Source: a virus. Taken from it: DNA of 57,330 nucleotides. The stretch spans positions 1-57,330 of the IMG/VR virus record IMGVR_UViG_3300022926_000015, one strand, 5' to 3'. The translations under genes and the position numbers were made by a program. The notes beneath the pieces are model-generated. The model was not told the origin of the DNA. It did not search any database and was given only the letters and a program-made list of their open reading frames with translations. How positions within the stretch are numbered: the first letter of the stretch is position 1; each line of letters opens with the position of its first letter. Shown piece after piece: positions 1 to 9,922 of this stretch.

Positions 1-1
1 G

Positions 2-640
2 GAAAGTGGACAAATGATGGTTACTACTGAGGTTAAATTTGTTAAACCTAAAGTTAGAAAATATACAATGGATATTTCTGTTAGATATTTTGAAGGTTTT
101 AGCAAAGAAGATATTTTTAATGACATCCGATCTGCAGTTTCTAACTACTTATTAAATGTTACTCGAAGAGATAAACTTCCTAAGAGTGATATTATCTATA
201 TTCTAGAAGAAGTTGATGGCGTAGATTCTGTTAATGTTCAATTTAGATCTGAAACTGAAGAAACTGCTAGAAGGATTGGATATTATGAATCGATAACAAC
301 TACAATTGCAGCGCAAGAGCCTGTTGTTCTAGAAGATATTGGCAATGGTAAACAAAAGTATATCTTCTTTAAGAAAATTAATGAGGTTGAAAAGATTCAA
401 ATTGGACCGGGAGACTCTATACCATCGGATATCGCAGGTTTAGATCAATGGGGAGATATTATTATGGATAAAGAAGAAGTTGCAGTATTTAGAGGAGGCT
501 GGTTAGATAGAGATGGAGACGAAATTAAAGATGTTCCTTCTATAAATGAAGAAGCAAGTCTTTCTGTTACATTTGATGATGTACCAGTTCCTAGAACTAT
601 TTATACAAGAACTCAAGCTGGAAATAGAAAATCACTATAA
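2..640 (+). CDS. Baseplate wedge protein, gp6/J-like C-terminal part (5' partial)
   Basis: The reading frame is open to the left edge of the window, so this is probably the end of a longer gene; the first ATG in view is at 14. About 20 residues in, the protein shows the pattern of the C-terminal domain of baseplate J-like proteins: a beta strand ending in VRYFEGFSKEDI, an amphipathic helix, a 'yl' segment, then SDIIYILEEVDGVDSVNV. In T4 the J-like wedge protein is gp6, just upstream of gp7, and the next large gene here is gp7-like, which supports the call. Family membership comes from motif recognition only; the amount missing upstream is unknown. Confidence 0.55.
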   Translation, partial: ESGQMMVTTEVKFVKPKVRKYTMDISVRYFEGFSKEDIFNDIRSAVSNYLLNVTRRDKLPKSDIIYILEEVDGVDSVNVQFRSETEETARRIGYYESITTTIAAQEPVVLEDIGNGKQKYIFFKKINEVEKIQIGPGDSIPSDIAGLDQWGDIIMDKEEVAVFRGGWLDRDGDEIKDVPSINEEASLSVTFDDVPVPRTIYTRTQAGNRKSL

Positions 641-912
641 TGGAATCGTTATTTAAAGACTTATTAAAATACAAACTTTCTAATTTATATGAAGGTGCTA
701 AGACTAGAAAGGATAATCGATTAAATCTTGGTTTTAATTATTCGGATCAACTGATGCAAAGAAATCTGTCTTCGCATATACAAAGAAATCAAACAATGCG
801 AGAGTTTATTGGATTTTTAAATGATTATTTAATGAACCTTATAAGGTCGGTTAAACAATTACAACAGTGGAAAAACTTTACCGTTAAAAAAGATGACATA
901 AATATTAGATAA
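640..912 (+). CDS. Small baseplate-region protein, unknown
   Basis: A 90-residue, basic, probably helical protein. It overlaps the gene before it and the gene after it by one base each (TAATG junctions), so it is translationally coupled inside the baseplate operon. I recognise no motif; there is no signal peptide or membrane segment. Position between a gp6-like and a gp7-like gene suggests a small wedge or assembly protein, but that is only inference. Confidence 0.6.
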   Translation: MESLFKDLLKYKLSNLYEGAKTRKDNRLNLGFNYSDQLMQRNLSSHIQRNQTMREFIGFLNDYLMNLIRSVKQLQQWKNFTVKKDDINIR

Positions 913-1364
913 TGTATTCTAACTTAAAAATATTTAATGGAACTTCTAGTATATTAGATACTACTATTAATTCTGAGGGAGTATTTGAAACTTCGGTATA
1001 CTTAGAAGAGGTTTCAACTGGCTTATATGAATCTATTAACCTTTTCTTTTTAGAAGAGGTAGAATATAATGGAGGAACATATTTAAATAAACCTGTTTCT
1101 GAAACCGGTACATCTAGTATTTCATTTGAGTGGAAAGAAGATAATTATGACTCGAGTGATATAATTATTTATGGTGCTAAAATAGAAGGTGGTTTAACTA
1201 AAATCGATGTAAAAGATTATTATAGCATAAATGTTTTAGATAATTCTACTATTTCTTCAATAAATGGAGGTGTTAAAGTATTAAACAGTCTTGACAACGA
1301 AGCAATTCAAGTTAATATAGCGCTAAGTTCTCAGATTGAAGGAAGGCACAAAGAACACTTCTAG
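912..1364 (+). CDS. N-terminal piece of a gp7-like baseplate wedge protein (probable frameshift)
   Basis: A 150-residue beta-rich protein with no known motif that ends with IEGRHKEHF. The next large frame is open from position 1340, before this one stops, and has no ATG or leader of its own. Read together with one extra base around 1340-1360, the two give a continuous protein of about 911 residues running through IEGR-KAQRTLLVYSIDG. T4 gp7 is about 1030 residues, so one wedge protein is the more natural unit. The break could be an assembly or sequencing error, a real mutation, or a frameshift used by the phage; I see no classical slippery heptamer. Confidence 0.55.
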   Translation: MYSNLKIFNGTSSILDTTINSEGVFETSVYLEEVSTGLYESINLFFLEEVEYNGGTYLNKPVSETGTSSISFEWKEDNYDSSDIIIYGAKIEGGLTKIDVKDYYSINVLDNSTISSINGGVKVLNSLDNEAIQVNIALSSQIEGRHKEHF

Positions 1365-1411
1365 TATACTCTATCGATGGATCTAATAAAACATTAATCG
1401 CTAAGATTTTT

Positions 1412-3646
1412 GTGTACGGCGAAGTTGTGGGTGAAGATGAAAGACTTAGATTATTACTTCAAAATTTAGGAGCAACTCTAGATGAGGGAGACTTTATTCT
1501 ATTTAAAGAACATGACATTACTGAAATGTCTCCCGATTATATTCTCATGAATCAAAAAAGAAGAGAATTACTTTTAGAACTTTCAAATATTCAACCATTT
1601 ATAGGAACTTATAAGGCAATTCTCAATGCAATTGATTTCTTTGGATATAACAATATCACGTTAAAAGAGTATTGGTTAAATATAAATACAGGAAGCAGCT
1701 CATTTGGTAAATTACAAGCAATACCTGTTCCTAACTCAAGCAAGTATGGAGAAGCTGTTCGCAAGAGCCTTCCATTTGAAATACCTTCTAGTAATCTTAA
1801 AAAGACTAGCAGGTTTAGTTTAGTATATAAAATAAATGTTCCTAATGGAGGAGTTGATGTTTGGGATATTCCAACAGTAGATGAAGTATTTGATTTTACG
1901 CCCGAAGAAGTTTTAATTAAACTCTACGGCCTAAAGTCTAAACTCCAAAGAGAGTATCTTCCTCTAAATGCTAAAATAGTAGATATTGTTGGTGAAGGCG
2001 ATTTCTTTGCGCAGAAAAATTTAAATATCTGGAATAATCAAAACGCAATCGCATTCTTTACAGAGGGTATCGATATTAAATATAAACAATTTCCACGAAA
2101 TAGAAAAACTTTTATTGAAGATATTTCACTTATTCTTAAAAAAGTTTTTGATCCTAACGATACTACAGGATCTGGGTATCAAGATTATCAAACTTTACTA
2201 AATACAGAATTTAAAGATTATGGCAATCTTTCTTCAATTCAATTAGAAAATTTAAGAAACGCAATAACTTTGTTTTATGAAGATTATCATGATAATAGTC
2301 TTGAAACTTTTAATGAAGATATTCCAGTAGGATGTCCTATAATTTTAGACGGTAAAGATACCTTTGATTATACATGGGATTCTGCTGAATTTAATTGGAA
2401 TGATGCTGTAGATCCTAATCCTAATCTATTAGTAACTTGGAATGATTGGTGGAAAAGATGGATTTATGAAATAGAATGGATTATTAATGGACCTAATTGG
2501 TCTCACTCTTTTAGAGGACCAATAGAAGACTTTATTGTTTTTCCAATATTTTTACCATACTCAGGAAATTATGATATTGAAATGAGAACATACGATCTTT
2601 TTGGACATATGTCTAGAGATCTAAAAAGAGAAATGGTTTTTGTTGATCAGAAAGAAGTAGAGTTTTATGGATTTTATAAAACTTTACGAAAAAACACATG
2701 GAGTGATAGACAAAAGATTAATTGGAATAGTGTAGGTGGATATTGGGATTTGCCACTACATAATCCTAATAAAATTGATGAATCTATAGGAAGTTGGTAT
2801 ATTGGACTAAATCGAGCAAATTATCCACATGAATCGAGCGAAGAAGTTAATGAAAACTTTTCTACAGTTGTCAGATACTTAGATCTCTATTCTGATACTG
2901 GGTATTCAGAAACAAGCGGTCCGTACTTTTGGAATAATTGTGATTTTTCTTGGAATTGGACAACTGATGTTTGGTGGAATTCTACTAGAATTGGTGCTGA
3001 TTTAGCAGCTTCTTTTATAATTGAAGATATTCAAAATAGTTCAGTACTTACAATAGACCATATTAATCCAACAACAAATCAATTAGAATCAGGATCTATA
3101 ACTATTCAATCACCAACACCAACATCTCTATCTGATATCGCGGGGTGGCAATTAATAGTTGACGAATTAAATAACTCATCAGATAATATTATTAATAAAT
3201 TTATTTATAATTTAGTTGGTCAAGAAAATGGACAACCAGATGGTATAGTTGATTCGGTTGCATATATACTAGCAGTTGGTAAACAGGATTCGAGAACCTA
3301 TGAATATGATTCGGTTTCAATTACAAATGGCAACATAATTGGAGAGGTTCACCAAGTAACATACAATCCTACATTTGACGAGATAGACATATTTACTGAT
3401 TGGAGATCTATTAATAGATCGACCCACGTTACATTTTGTCCTGAATATTCAAAGATGCCGGGGATGAAATTAAGAAAATGGACAATAACCAATAATACAT
3501 ATCCAGATAATAGTGATATATATTATGGTGATATGGTGTTAACATATCTCTTTAAGAACCCTGGAGAATACACAATTTCATTAGAAGTTGAGGATACTAA
3601 TGGGAATATTAACACCGCTCACAAAAATATACTAAAAGTAAACTAA
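1412..3646 (+). CDS. gp7-like baseplate wedge protein, main part
   Basis: The first possible start is a GTG with no ribosome-binding leader, and the frame is open back to 1340, so this is probably the downstream part of the gene that begins at 912. The first 100 residues carry a charged helical stretch (FKEHDITEMSPDYILMNQKR, then ELLLELSNIQPFIGTYKAIL) that resembles conserved parts of wedge proteins in T4-like phages. The C-terminal half is rich in Trp and in beta-sandwich-like sequence (GDMVLTYLFKNPGEYTISLE, like a PKD/Ig domain). In T4, gp7 is the wedge protein that nucleates binding of gp8, gp10 and gp6. The assignment rests on order, size and these features. Confidence 0.5.
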   Translation: MYGEVVGEDERLRLLLQNLGATLDEGDFILFKEHDITEMSPDYILMNQKRRELLLELSNIQPFIGTYKAILNAIDFFGYNNITLKEYWLNINTGSSSFGKLQAIPVPNSSKYGEAVRKSLPFEIPSSNLKKTSRFSLVYKINVPNGGVDVWDIPTVDEVFDFTPEEVLIKLYGLKSKLQREYLPLNAKIVDIVGEGDFFAQKNLNIWNNQNAIAFFTEGIDIKYKQFPRNRKTFIEDISLILKKVFDPNDTTGSGYQDYQTLLNTEFKDYGNLSSIQLENLRNAITLFYEDYHDNSLETFNEDIPVGCPIILDGKDTFDYTWDSAEFNWNDAVDPNPNLLVTWNDWWKRWIYEIEWIINGPNWSHSFRGPIEDFIVFPIFLPYSGNYDIEMRTYDLFGHMSRDLKREMVFVDQKEVEFYGFYKTLRKNTWSDRQKINWNSVGGYWDLPLHNPNKIDESIGSWYIGLNRANYPHESSEEVNENFSTVVRYLDLYSDTGYSETSGPYFWNNCDFSWNWTTDVWWNSTRIGADLAASFIIEDIQNSSVLTIDHINPTTNQLESGSITIQSPTPTSLSDIAGWQLIVDELNNSSDNIINKFIYNLVGQENGQPDGIVDSVAYILAVGKQDSRTYEYDSVSITNGNIIGEVHQVTYNPTFDEIDIFTDWRSINRSTHVTFCPEYSKMPGMKLRKWTITNNTYPDNSDIYYGDMVLTYLFKNPGEYTISLEVEDTNGNINTAHKNILKVN

Positions 3647-3657
3647 AAAATTAAACG

Positions 3658-4248
3658 ATGGCAAACATTACAGAAATTCTAGGAACAGATTCATTATCAT
3701 CTTCTAGGTTAACAATTAACGCTAACTTTACGGCTATTAATGATGAAGTTGCTGATATTACATCTCTTATAGATCCAACTACAAGTACGATCTCTGGGGT
3801 TGATAGTATTTCGGCGTCTTCTATTAACTTAACTTATTTGAATGGATCTTCAACACTTCCAATTTTATCAGTAGATTCTACGTCTGCTGTATTTAGCGTT
3901 GCCGCTGATTTTGGAGGAGATGTTGATTTACAGAGCAAAATTCAAAAATCAGGAATGATTGGAGCACCTGGCTCAGGAAATGGTTCTACATCAACTGCAC
4001 CTACCGAAATGGCAGGGTCGACTTATTTCAGTGGAGTATCATTTGACTTACCTACTGGAGAAGAAGGTCAAGAAGTAACTGTTATCAGTACTTCTGGAAG
4101 CTCAATTAGTGTGGGAGGACAAAACAATGTTAATATTGGAGCAACTTCAATTAGTTTAGATGATTTAAATTCATCTGTAACTTTAAGATTTTTCAGCGCT
4201 AATAATACATGGTACGTGATTAGTTCACACAACGCAACAATTGCATAA
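3658..4248 (+). CDS. Small fibre-like structural protein
   Basis: 196 residues, rich in Ser, Thr, Gly and Asn, with a predicted all-beta fold and a stretch of 'sisass..ltyl' repeats like trimeric tail-fibre shafts. The end (VTLRFFSANNTWYVISS) is the kind of terminal strand seen in many phage fibre or spike proteins. It sits between baseplate genes 11 nt after the gp7-like gene and is likely a small baseplate or short-fibre component. I cannot name a T4 counterpart. Confidence 0.55.
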   Translation: MANITEILGTDSLSSSRLTINANFTAINDEVADITSLIDPTTSTISGVDSISASSINLTYLNGSSTLPILSVDSTSAVFSVAADFGGDVDLQSKIQKSGMIGAPGSGNGSTSTAPTEMAGSTYFSGVSFDLPTGEEGQEVTVISTSGSSISVGGQNNVNIGATSISLDDLNSSVTLRFFSANNTWYVISSHNATIA

Positions 4249-4266
4249 ATAAAATAAGTAAAATAA

Positions 4267-6213
4267 ATGGCGACTCCATTAGTTAGAATACCACAACCTC
4301 AAGGAGGTACAATGTATGCTTTTGCCTCAGCTGCAAGAGATATTACACGTGCTTTTAATAATGCAGATCTTAAATTTGAGTTTAGTAGATATGCTTTATT
4401 AGATTTGCCAGATTTTACAACATCTAGTTTAGGTTCTAATACTATTGATTATAGTAATTTATTAGAATCTTCAGGAAGTAACTATGTTCCTTCTGGAAAT
4501 GGTGCAAATGTTGATTTTGCGTTAACATTTCAAAATTATGCATTAAACGCTGAGGAAATTATTCTACAAGATGATGATTTTGATCCTATTTTATTAAAAT
4601 CAGATGCTGAAAAGCTGTTTTTTAAAATGATGAGTGAAGTTGGTGCTGTTAGATTTAAATCAGCAGACTCAACAGAATCAAACAATGGCAATTACACAGA
4701 AGATTCTAATTCAACTCAAACCGGTCAGGTATACGACAGAGTAGTTAAATATTTAGGATCTATTGATGCTGAAAATGATATAGCATATAAAGGGAACGCT
4801 TATCATGAAGTTTATATTAATGTTCCGTCATCTGCAGGAACTACACCGACTGTATTATTTGAGCCATCGAATTATAATACAACGGCAAACCAATTATATG
4901 CTGACCCGGACTGGATTGAAGGTAGAGATAATCAAACACACCCAGATCCTAATCTAAATCTTTCGCCAATAGTTGATAGTTATGATCAGGCATTAGGGCC
5001 TTTTTACGATATAAACACGAATGGTACCAATTCAGTAGGTATCGATTGGAATCCTCAATCATATTATGGAATAACAAGTGATAGTAAAGTTAAGAATTTT
5101 AACGACTATAATAAAAAAGGAAGTGATTTTAAATTTAATGCAGTACTTGTTTATTATGACTTATATAGTTCTTCGGTTCCTGCAAATAGATCTACCAATT
5201 TATACGGTATTTTAATACTTGATGATATTAAGAGCATTGGTGGCGGTGGAGCAAGAATTAATGAACAAATTAAGTATAAGCCAAACGAAGTAACTGGTTT
5301 AAATGGAAATGCGTTTTCACTAAAATTAAATTTAAAGTTTAACACGTCACTTGATAACGTAGGGGTAGAAACTAATATTAATGATTTTACTACGTTCTCT
5401 ATGGATCTATTCATGGACACTACGACATTATTAGAGAATGCCGCAGAGTTGCTTATTAGAGCAAATGATAGATATGGAGATTTAGAGACAAGGTTAAACC
5501 AAATAGAACAACTTGTTTTAGCAACAGAAACTGCAGAGGATTTAGATATTAGAGTTACTGAACTGGAACAAGATTTTCAAAATACATCAGCTCAATTAAA
5601 AGATTCTGATGCTTTATTAAAGCTAATCACAAAGGCACACGATAAATTAAATTCTTTAATTGATGGAACAATTCCAGTTGAGTTACAATATAATACAAAT
5701 GTTATATTTGATGGAGCTGGGACTTCGGTTGATAAGTCTGTTCCAAATAAAATTAAAGTAAACAACACTACTAAAGGATATGAAAATTTAGGATTATTTA
5801 AATGGGATATAGCTTCTAAATCTGTTTCTGGTTCTATAACTACAAATCAATTATTTGATATTCAGATAAATGGTAGTGGCTTAAGTCAGTATGGTATATG
5901 GTGTAAACTTAAACCTTTTACAAATAGAATTAGCTTTATTAATAAGTTTTCTACCGGTACTGCGAATGATGATTTAAATATATACATTGATGATTCAACC
6001 ACTCAATGGAAAGAGGGCCAGGTTGTTAGAATTACATTTGAAACTATCAATATGGATGGTAATAACATTAAGATTAGAACTAGAAAATCTGGAGACTTTG
6101 ATAAGCTAATAGCCGATATTTCTCCAGCAGATTTAATCACGAATAAACCATATATTGAAGTAATTTGTATTGATCCAGTAACGTATCAATTTGAAGTAGA
6201 TATTATTAGGTAA
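4267..6213 (+). CDS. Baseplate/tail structural protein, unknown
   Basis: 648 residues. The N-terminal 350 residues are acidic and beta-rich with many Asn/Asp. Around residues 400-470 there is a heptad-rich segment (LETRLNQIEQLVLATETAED onward) that should form a coiled coil, as in trimeric wedge or fibre proteins. The C-terminal domain looks like a compact beta structure. It lies in the run of baseplate genes and starts after an A-rich leader without Shine-Dalgarno. It could correspond to a T4 gp8, gp9 or gp10-type component, but I see no specific signature. Confidence 0.55.
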   Translation: MATPLVRIPQPQGGTMYAFASAARDITRAFNNADLKFEFSRYALLDLPDFTTSSLGSNTIDYSNLLESSGSNYVPSGNGANVDFALTFQNYALNAEEIILQDDDFDPILLKSDAEKLFFKMMSEVGAVRFKSADSTESNNGNYTEDSNSTQTGQVYDRVVKYLGSIDAENDIAYKGNAYHEVYINVPSSAGTTPTVLFEPSNYNTTANQLYADPDWIEGRDNQTHPDPNLNLSPIVDSYDQALGPFYDINTNGTNSVGIDWNPQSYYGITSDSKVKNFNDYNKKGSDFKFNAVLVYYDLYSSSVPANRSTNLYGILILDDIKSIGGGGARINEQIKYKPNEVTGLNGNAFSLKLNLKFNTSLDNVGVETNINDFTTFSMDLFMDTTTLLENAAELLIRANDRYGDLETRLNQIEQLVLATETAEDLDIRVTELEQDFQNTSAQLKDSDALLKLITKAHDKLNSLIDGTIPVELQYNTNVIFDGAGTSVDKSVPNKIKVNNTTKGYENLGLFKWDIASKSVSGSITTNQLFDIQINGSGLSQYGIWCKLKPFTNRISFINKFSTGTANDDLNIYIDDSTTQWKEGQVVRITFETINMDGNNIKIRTRKSGDFDKLIADISPADLITNKPYIEVICIDPVTYQFEVDIIR

Positions 6214-6215
6214 AC

Positions 6216-9200
6216 ATGAACACAAACAATTCAATCTCAACAGTTATCAAGCAATTGCTTGAAATTAATGTAAATTCTCTTAAGACATTTGAGAGAATTA
6301 ATGAGGCAGTAACCACCGATAAGAAAAGTATACCTTTGGAACTTTTGACGGGAGATGGCACGAAAACTGTTTATGTTCCAGCATTTGGATATATGCAACG
6401 TGAGCTTGAAAGATTAGATACTAATCTAAAAGCGTTAACAGACTTAACAGATGGAACTTCAAAAATTAAATTAGCAGACGGAACATACCAAAGAATATAT
6501 ACTGGGAATTTAAAGAGCCCTGCAAATGATATAACTTCAGTTAATAAGCCTTCAGAGTTTGGGATAAAATCAAATTATTTTTTCGAAGATTTTTTAACAC
6601 CTCTCCTTACTACAAAATTTGATGTAAGTTCTCAAGTCGGTTCAGATACTGAAAGAGTTTTAATTAAGAGGCTTATCATTGAAACAACGTTTGATTATGC
6701 TAAAGAATATTTTGATACTGAATTAAAAGATAAAGAGGGATTAATTTATTCTGAAGTTATTTCAGGCTTAGCTGCAAATAATATACCATTCTATAATGAT
6801 GAGGAAGTTAGAGACCTTCCATATAGAAACACTCAATATTATGGAACATTCGATGTAACTTCTATTGATAATATACAGAAAACGGTAGTTTCTGGAGGTA
6901 ATTCTATTCAAAGGAATATTAAAGTATACACTCTAGATAAATTAACATATACTGATTCTGAGAAGGAATTAAAAGATACCGAAGTTTTAAAAGTTGGAGA
7001 TGAGGTTGCGGTTAATAGTGGAAAAAACAGTACAAAATACAGAGTAAAGAATATTGATAGTTCAACTAGACAGGTTGAATTAGAATTAATTCAAGGATAT
7101 GAACCTATAAAAATAGGAGCAGATTCTCTTAGAATTTATAAAGCTAATAATATTGCGGTTGAAATTGAAATCAATCTTGGATTTAATGAAAGCATGGTTG
7201 TTTTCTTTAAAGCAATTGATCCTGATTCAAACATTTTAGCAGAAAATTGGTCTCCTGGAGTATCAATATATAGTAATGATTTAACCACAACTTTAGAAAG
7301 TGGTCAAGTAAAAAGTCTTGCTGATTATTATAAAGAAGAGGTTGCCGACTTCGGTCAATTTATTAAAGCACTTAAAGAAGATGCAATTCCACCGGCTACT
7401 CTTGGAAAAACTCCAGATTCTCCAACATTAGAAGCAACTAACTTTCAAGTTGTTCAAATAAACAAGCATTTAACTGAAAACGATGCTATTAATAAAGTTA
7501 AAAAATTAACTTCTGATAAGATTAATGTTGAAGAGGCTGTTAAAAAATTAGATGACACTATTGTTAAGAAGAGATCTAAGGTTTCTACTAGAAAATATTC
7601 TTCTCTAATCGAAAGAGACAGAGACAGAAATGAATTAAGATCTCTAATTGAAAGTAGAGCTGCTGAAACAAAACTTTATAGCTCTATAGTAAATCAGATT
7701 AAGTCAATTTCAAGTGATGCTAATGTCACTAAGATTGAACCTAAATTTAGAATTAGAGGATTTTGGTCAATTCCAGAACCTAAATTAGCAGCTGAAACAA
7801 TACCTCAAAATATTGTTCAGTTTATTGTGCAGTACAGATATTTATCAACTAGTGGTAAGTCTTCTGAAATTGCTCAAATTCCATTTAAGTCAAATGAAAC
7901 TGAAAAAACTGGAGTATTTTCTAATTGGAATGAAGTTAAGACTGGTGTTAGACAAAGACTAAAAGATGAGACTACTGGTAAATTTTATTGGGCTGAAGGA
8001 TCGGTTGAAGATGGTCAAGAAATTAATTTTAACCAGCTAGATATTCCAATCCAAAAGGGTGAGGTTGTAGATATTAGAGTTAAGTCGGTCTCAGAGGCTG
8101 GTTTTCCATCTAATCCAATAACTAGCGACTGGAGCGATGTTGTTAGAATAGAGTTTCCGGAAGGAGAATTAGATACTACTAACATATCAACACTTGTTAG
8201 TGAAAATGAAACAGAATCTGCTGTTGTTAGGATTAATGATGAATTAGAATCAAAAGGAGTATATAGCCACATAGATGATTCATTTATTGCTAATGAAAAG
8301 TATTTTTCACATAATGCAACTTCAATTGCTTCTGGATTTTTATCACCGGAACAAACTCCAATTTCTCTTTTTGATAAACTTACAGATTTACAAAATGAAG
8401 TTAAATCTCTTCAAGAGACTATTTCCGGAATTAAAGGTGAACTTTCTGTAAAACTAGTAAATGAAGAGGGTACTGTTATTAATATAAAAAGAAATACTAA
8501 TAATAAAGTATTTGCTGGATATTATGCTGATGAAACTGCAGACTTAACTGTTAAAAAAGGGCATATTGTTACTAAGACATTTAAACTTTTATTAGAAAAT
8601 ACAAATGCATCTCAGTTAGAGCTAATTGCAAGGATTATAGGAGATAGAAGTCTACCATCTTTTAGATCTTCAGCGTCAGCATCTAATGCAATTTCATATG
8701 GGTTTGGTATAGATCCAGATCCTAATTTTGAAATACCTGAAAAAGTTGTAAATGACACATATTATACTACCGAAGCGAAATACGATATGGTTCCAATACA
8801 GTATCAAAATATATCAGGTGACGCATTATCGCTCACTTTCGGTACTAATTCTGTAGAATATAACTTTAGCGCGCCTTATCAATCTGCACAAAGAAGAGGT
8901 CAGTTTATATACTCTAGATTTATGGATATTTCTAATGAAAATAAATTATATTTAGATATTCCTGCTATTTCTCCAACAACGTCTTCAATTGCCGATTATG
9001 AATATTTAATGTCATATGACGTAACTTCTCTTCCTAGTGCTACAGGAAATGGATCAGGATCTGATTTTATATGGAATGGAACATTTGGAACATATGATTC
9101 TAACTCTTTGACATATGATGTTTCCGGAGCATTTTCAGAAAACCTAGTTAATGTTACAAACCTAACAAATGTAACATCATCAAATTATGATGGTGGTATA

Positions 9201-9857
9201 TATTTACACAAGGATCACCCTGATTTAGTTAATATTTACAACTCTTATCAATCATCTGCAGTCGACCCTGCCGGGTTAACTGGCGCTGAAGTACAATCAA
9301 TCTTACAAAATCAAATTAGTGCTGGGGTGGTAGGTACAATGCCAGTAACCGCTACTTTAGAATCTGATGCAAATAACGGATTAATTCAGCTAGGATATAA
9401 ACATACTAATGGACTAATAGGCACTGTTGGCGGAGTTAACTATGATAGAACATTAAAAATGTCATTTGACGCGAACGATCAATATTTATTAGGAGGTAAA
9501 TCATGTGGTTCGTATTTATTTATTGCACCAATTAATCCAGAATCTTTATTAGTTGACGGTGATAATAAGTTTGGTAAAAAATATATTGAAACTGGAGAAA
9601 CAAATTCGGTCTCAATAGATATTGTTTTTCAATATAGAATGACTGATTATGCTGGTAATAATGCAACTACAGATACTGGTAAAGTTGGTGGTATAATGAG
9701 CACTAATATATCAAATCTAACATATGCTAAAAAATTAGGTTTAGATATATTTGATTCAGATGGAGAACAATTTTCTTTTGATGTTGAAGTGTTCGCAAAA
9801 TACAAAGCTAGTGGCACTAACAAAAACTCTATTAAGGCTGCCCAGCTCTCGATTTAA
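6216..9857 (+). CDS. Large baseplate protein with fibronectin-III-like domain
   Basis: 1213 residues, only 2 bases after the previous gene. Residues about 530-660 look like a fibronectin type III domain (VQFIVQYRYLSTSGKSSEIA, and later VVDIRVKSVSEAGFPSNPIT followed by SDWSDVVRIEFP), a module common in tail-tip and baseplate proteins. A short coiled coil follows near residues 720-750 (FDKLTDLQNEVKSLQETISG). The C-terminal third is Ser/Asn-rich beta structure. A role as a wedge or fibre-attachment protein, similar in position to T4 gp10, is reasonable but not proven. Confidence 0.55.
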   Translation: MNTNNSISTVIKQLLEINVNSLKTFERINEAVTTDKKSIPLELLTGDGTKTVYVPAFGYMQRELERLDTNLKALTDLTDGTSKIKLADGTYQRIYTGNLKSPANDITSVNKPSEFGIKSNYFFEDFLTPLLTTKFDVSSQVGSDTERVLIKRLIIETTFDYAKEYFDTELKDKEGLIYSEVISGLAANNIPFYNDEEVRDLPYRNTQYYGTFDVTSIDNIQKTVVSGGNSIQRNIKVYTLDKLTYTDSEKELKDTEVLKVGDEVAVNSGKNSTKYRVKNIDSSTRQVELELIQGYEPIKIGADSLRIYKANNIAVEIEINLGFNESMVVFFKAIDPDSNILAENWSPGVSIYSNDLTTTLESGQVKSLADYYKEEVADFGQFIKALKEDAIPPATLGKTPDSPTLEATNFQVVQINKHLTENDAINKVKKLTSDKINVEEAVKKLDDTIVKKRSKVSTRKYSSLIERDRDRNELRSLIESRAAETKLYSSIVNQIKSISSDANVTKIEPKFRIRGFWSIPEPKLAAETIPQNIVQFIVQYRYLSTSGKSSEIAQIPFKSNETEKTGVFSNWNEVKTGVRQRLKDETTGKFYWAEGSVEDGQEINFNQLDIPIQKGEVVDIRVKSVSEAGFPSNPITSDWSDVVRIEFPEGELDTTNISTLVSENETESAVVRINDELESKGVYSHIDDSFIANEKYFSHNATSIASGFLSPEQTPISLFDKLTDLQNEVKSLQETISGIKGELSVKLVNEEGTVINIKRNTNNKVFAGYYADETADLTVKKGHIVTKTFKLLLENTNASQLELIARIIGDRSLPSFRSSASASNAISYGFGIDPDPNFEIPEKVVNDTYYTTEAKYDMVPIQYQNISGDALSLTFGTNSVEYNFSAPYQSAQRRGQFIYSRFMDISNENKLYLDIPAISPTTSSIADYEYLMSYDVTSLPSATGNGSGSDFIWNGTFGTYDSNSLTYDVSGAFSENLVNVTNLTNVTSSNYDGGIYLHKDHPDLVNIYNSYQSSAVDPAGLTGAEVQSILQNQISAGVVGTMPVTATLESDANNGLIQLGYKHTNGLIGTVGGVNYDRTLKMSFDANDQYLLGGKSCGSYLFIAPINPESLLVDGDNKFGKKYIETGETNSVSIDIVFQYRMTDYAGNNATTDTGKVGGIMSTNISNLTYAKKLGLDIFDSDGEQFSFDVEVFAKYKASGTNKNSIKAAQLSI

Positions 9858-9922
9858 TACTAGCTTTAATTGATATATAGAGTATAGGATTATATTCTAT
9901 AAAAAGATAGACTAGTATTAAA
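9853..9922 (+). other. Intergenic long inverted repeat / stem-loop
   Basis: The 64-nt gap is flanked by a perfect 11-bp inverted repeat (TTTAATACTAG at 9853-9863 and its complement at 9912-9922, reaching the start codon of the next gene). Inside, 9876-9883 can pair with 9894-9901 (one G-U). Together these form a nested hairpin covering the start of the 2301-residue gene. It could limit translation initiation, serve as an RNA-processing site, or be a weak terminator; no long U-tract follows. Confidence 0.5.
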
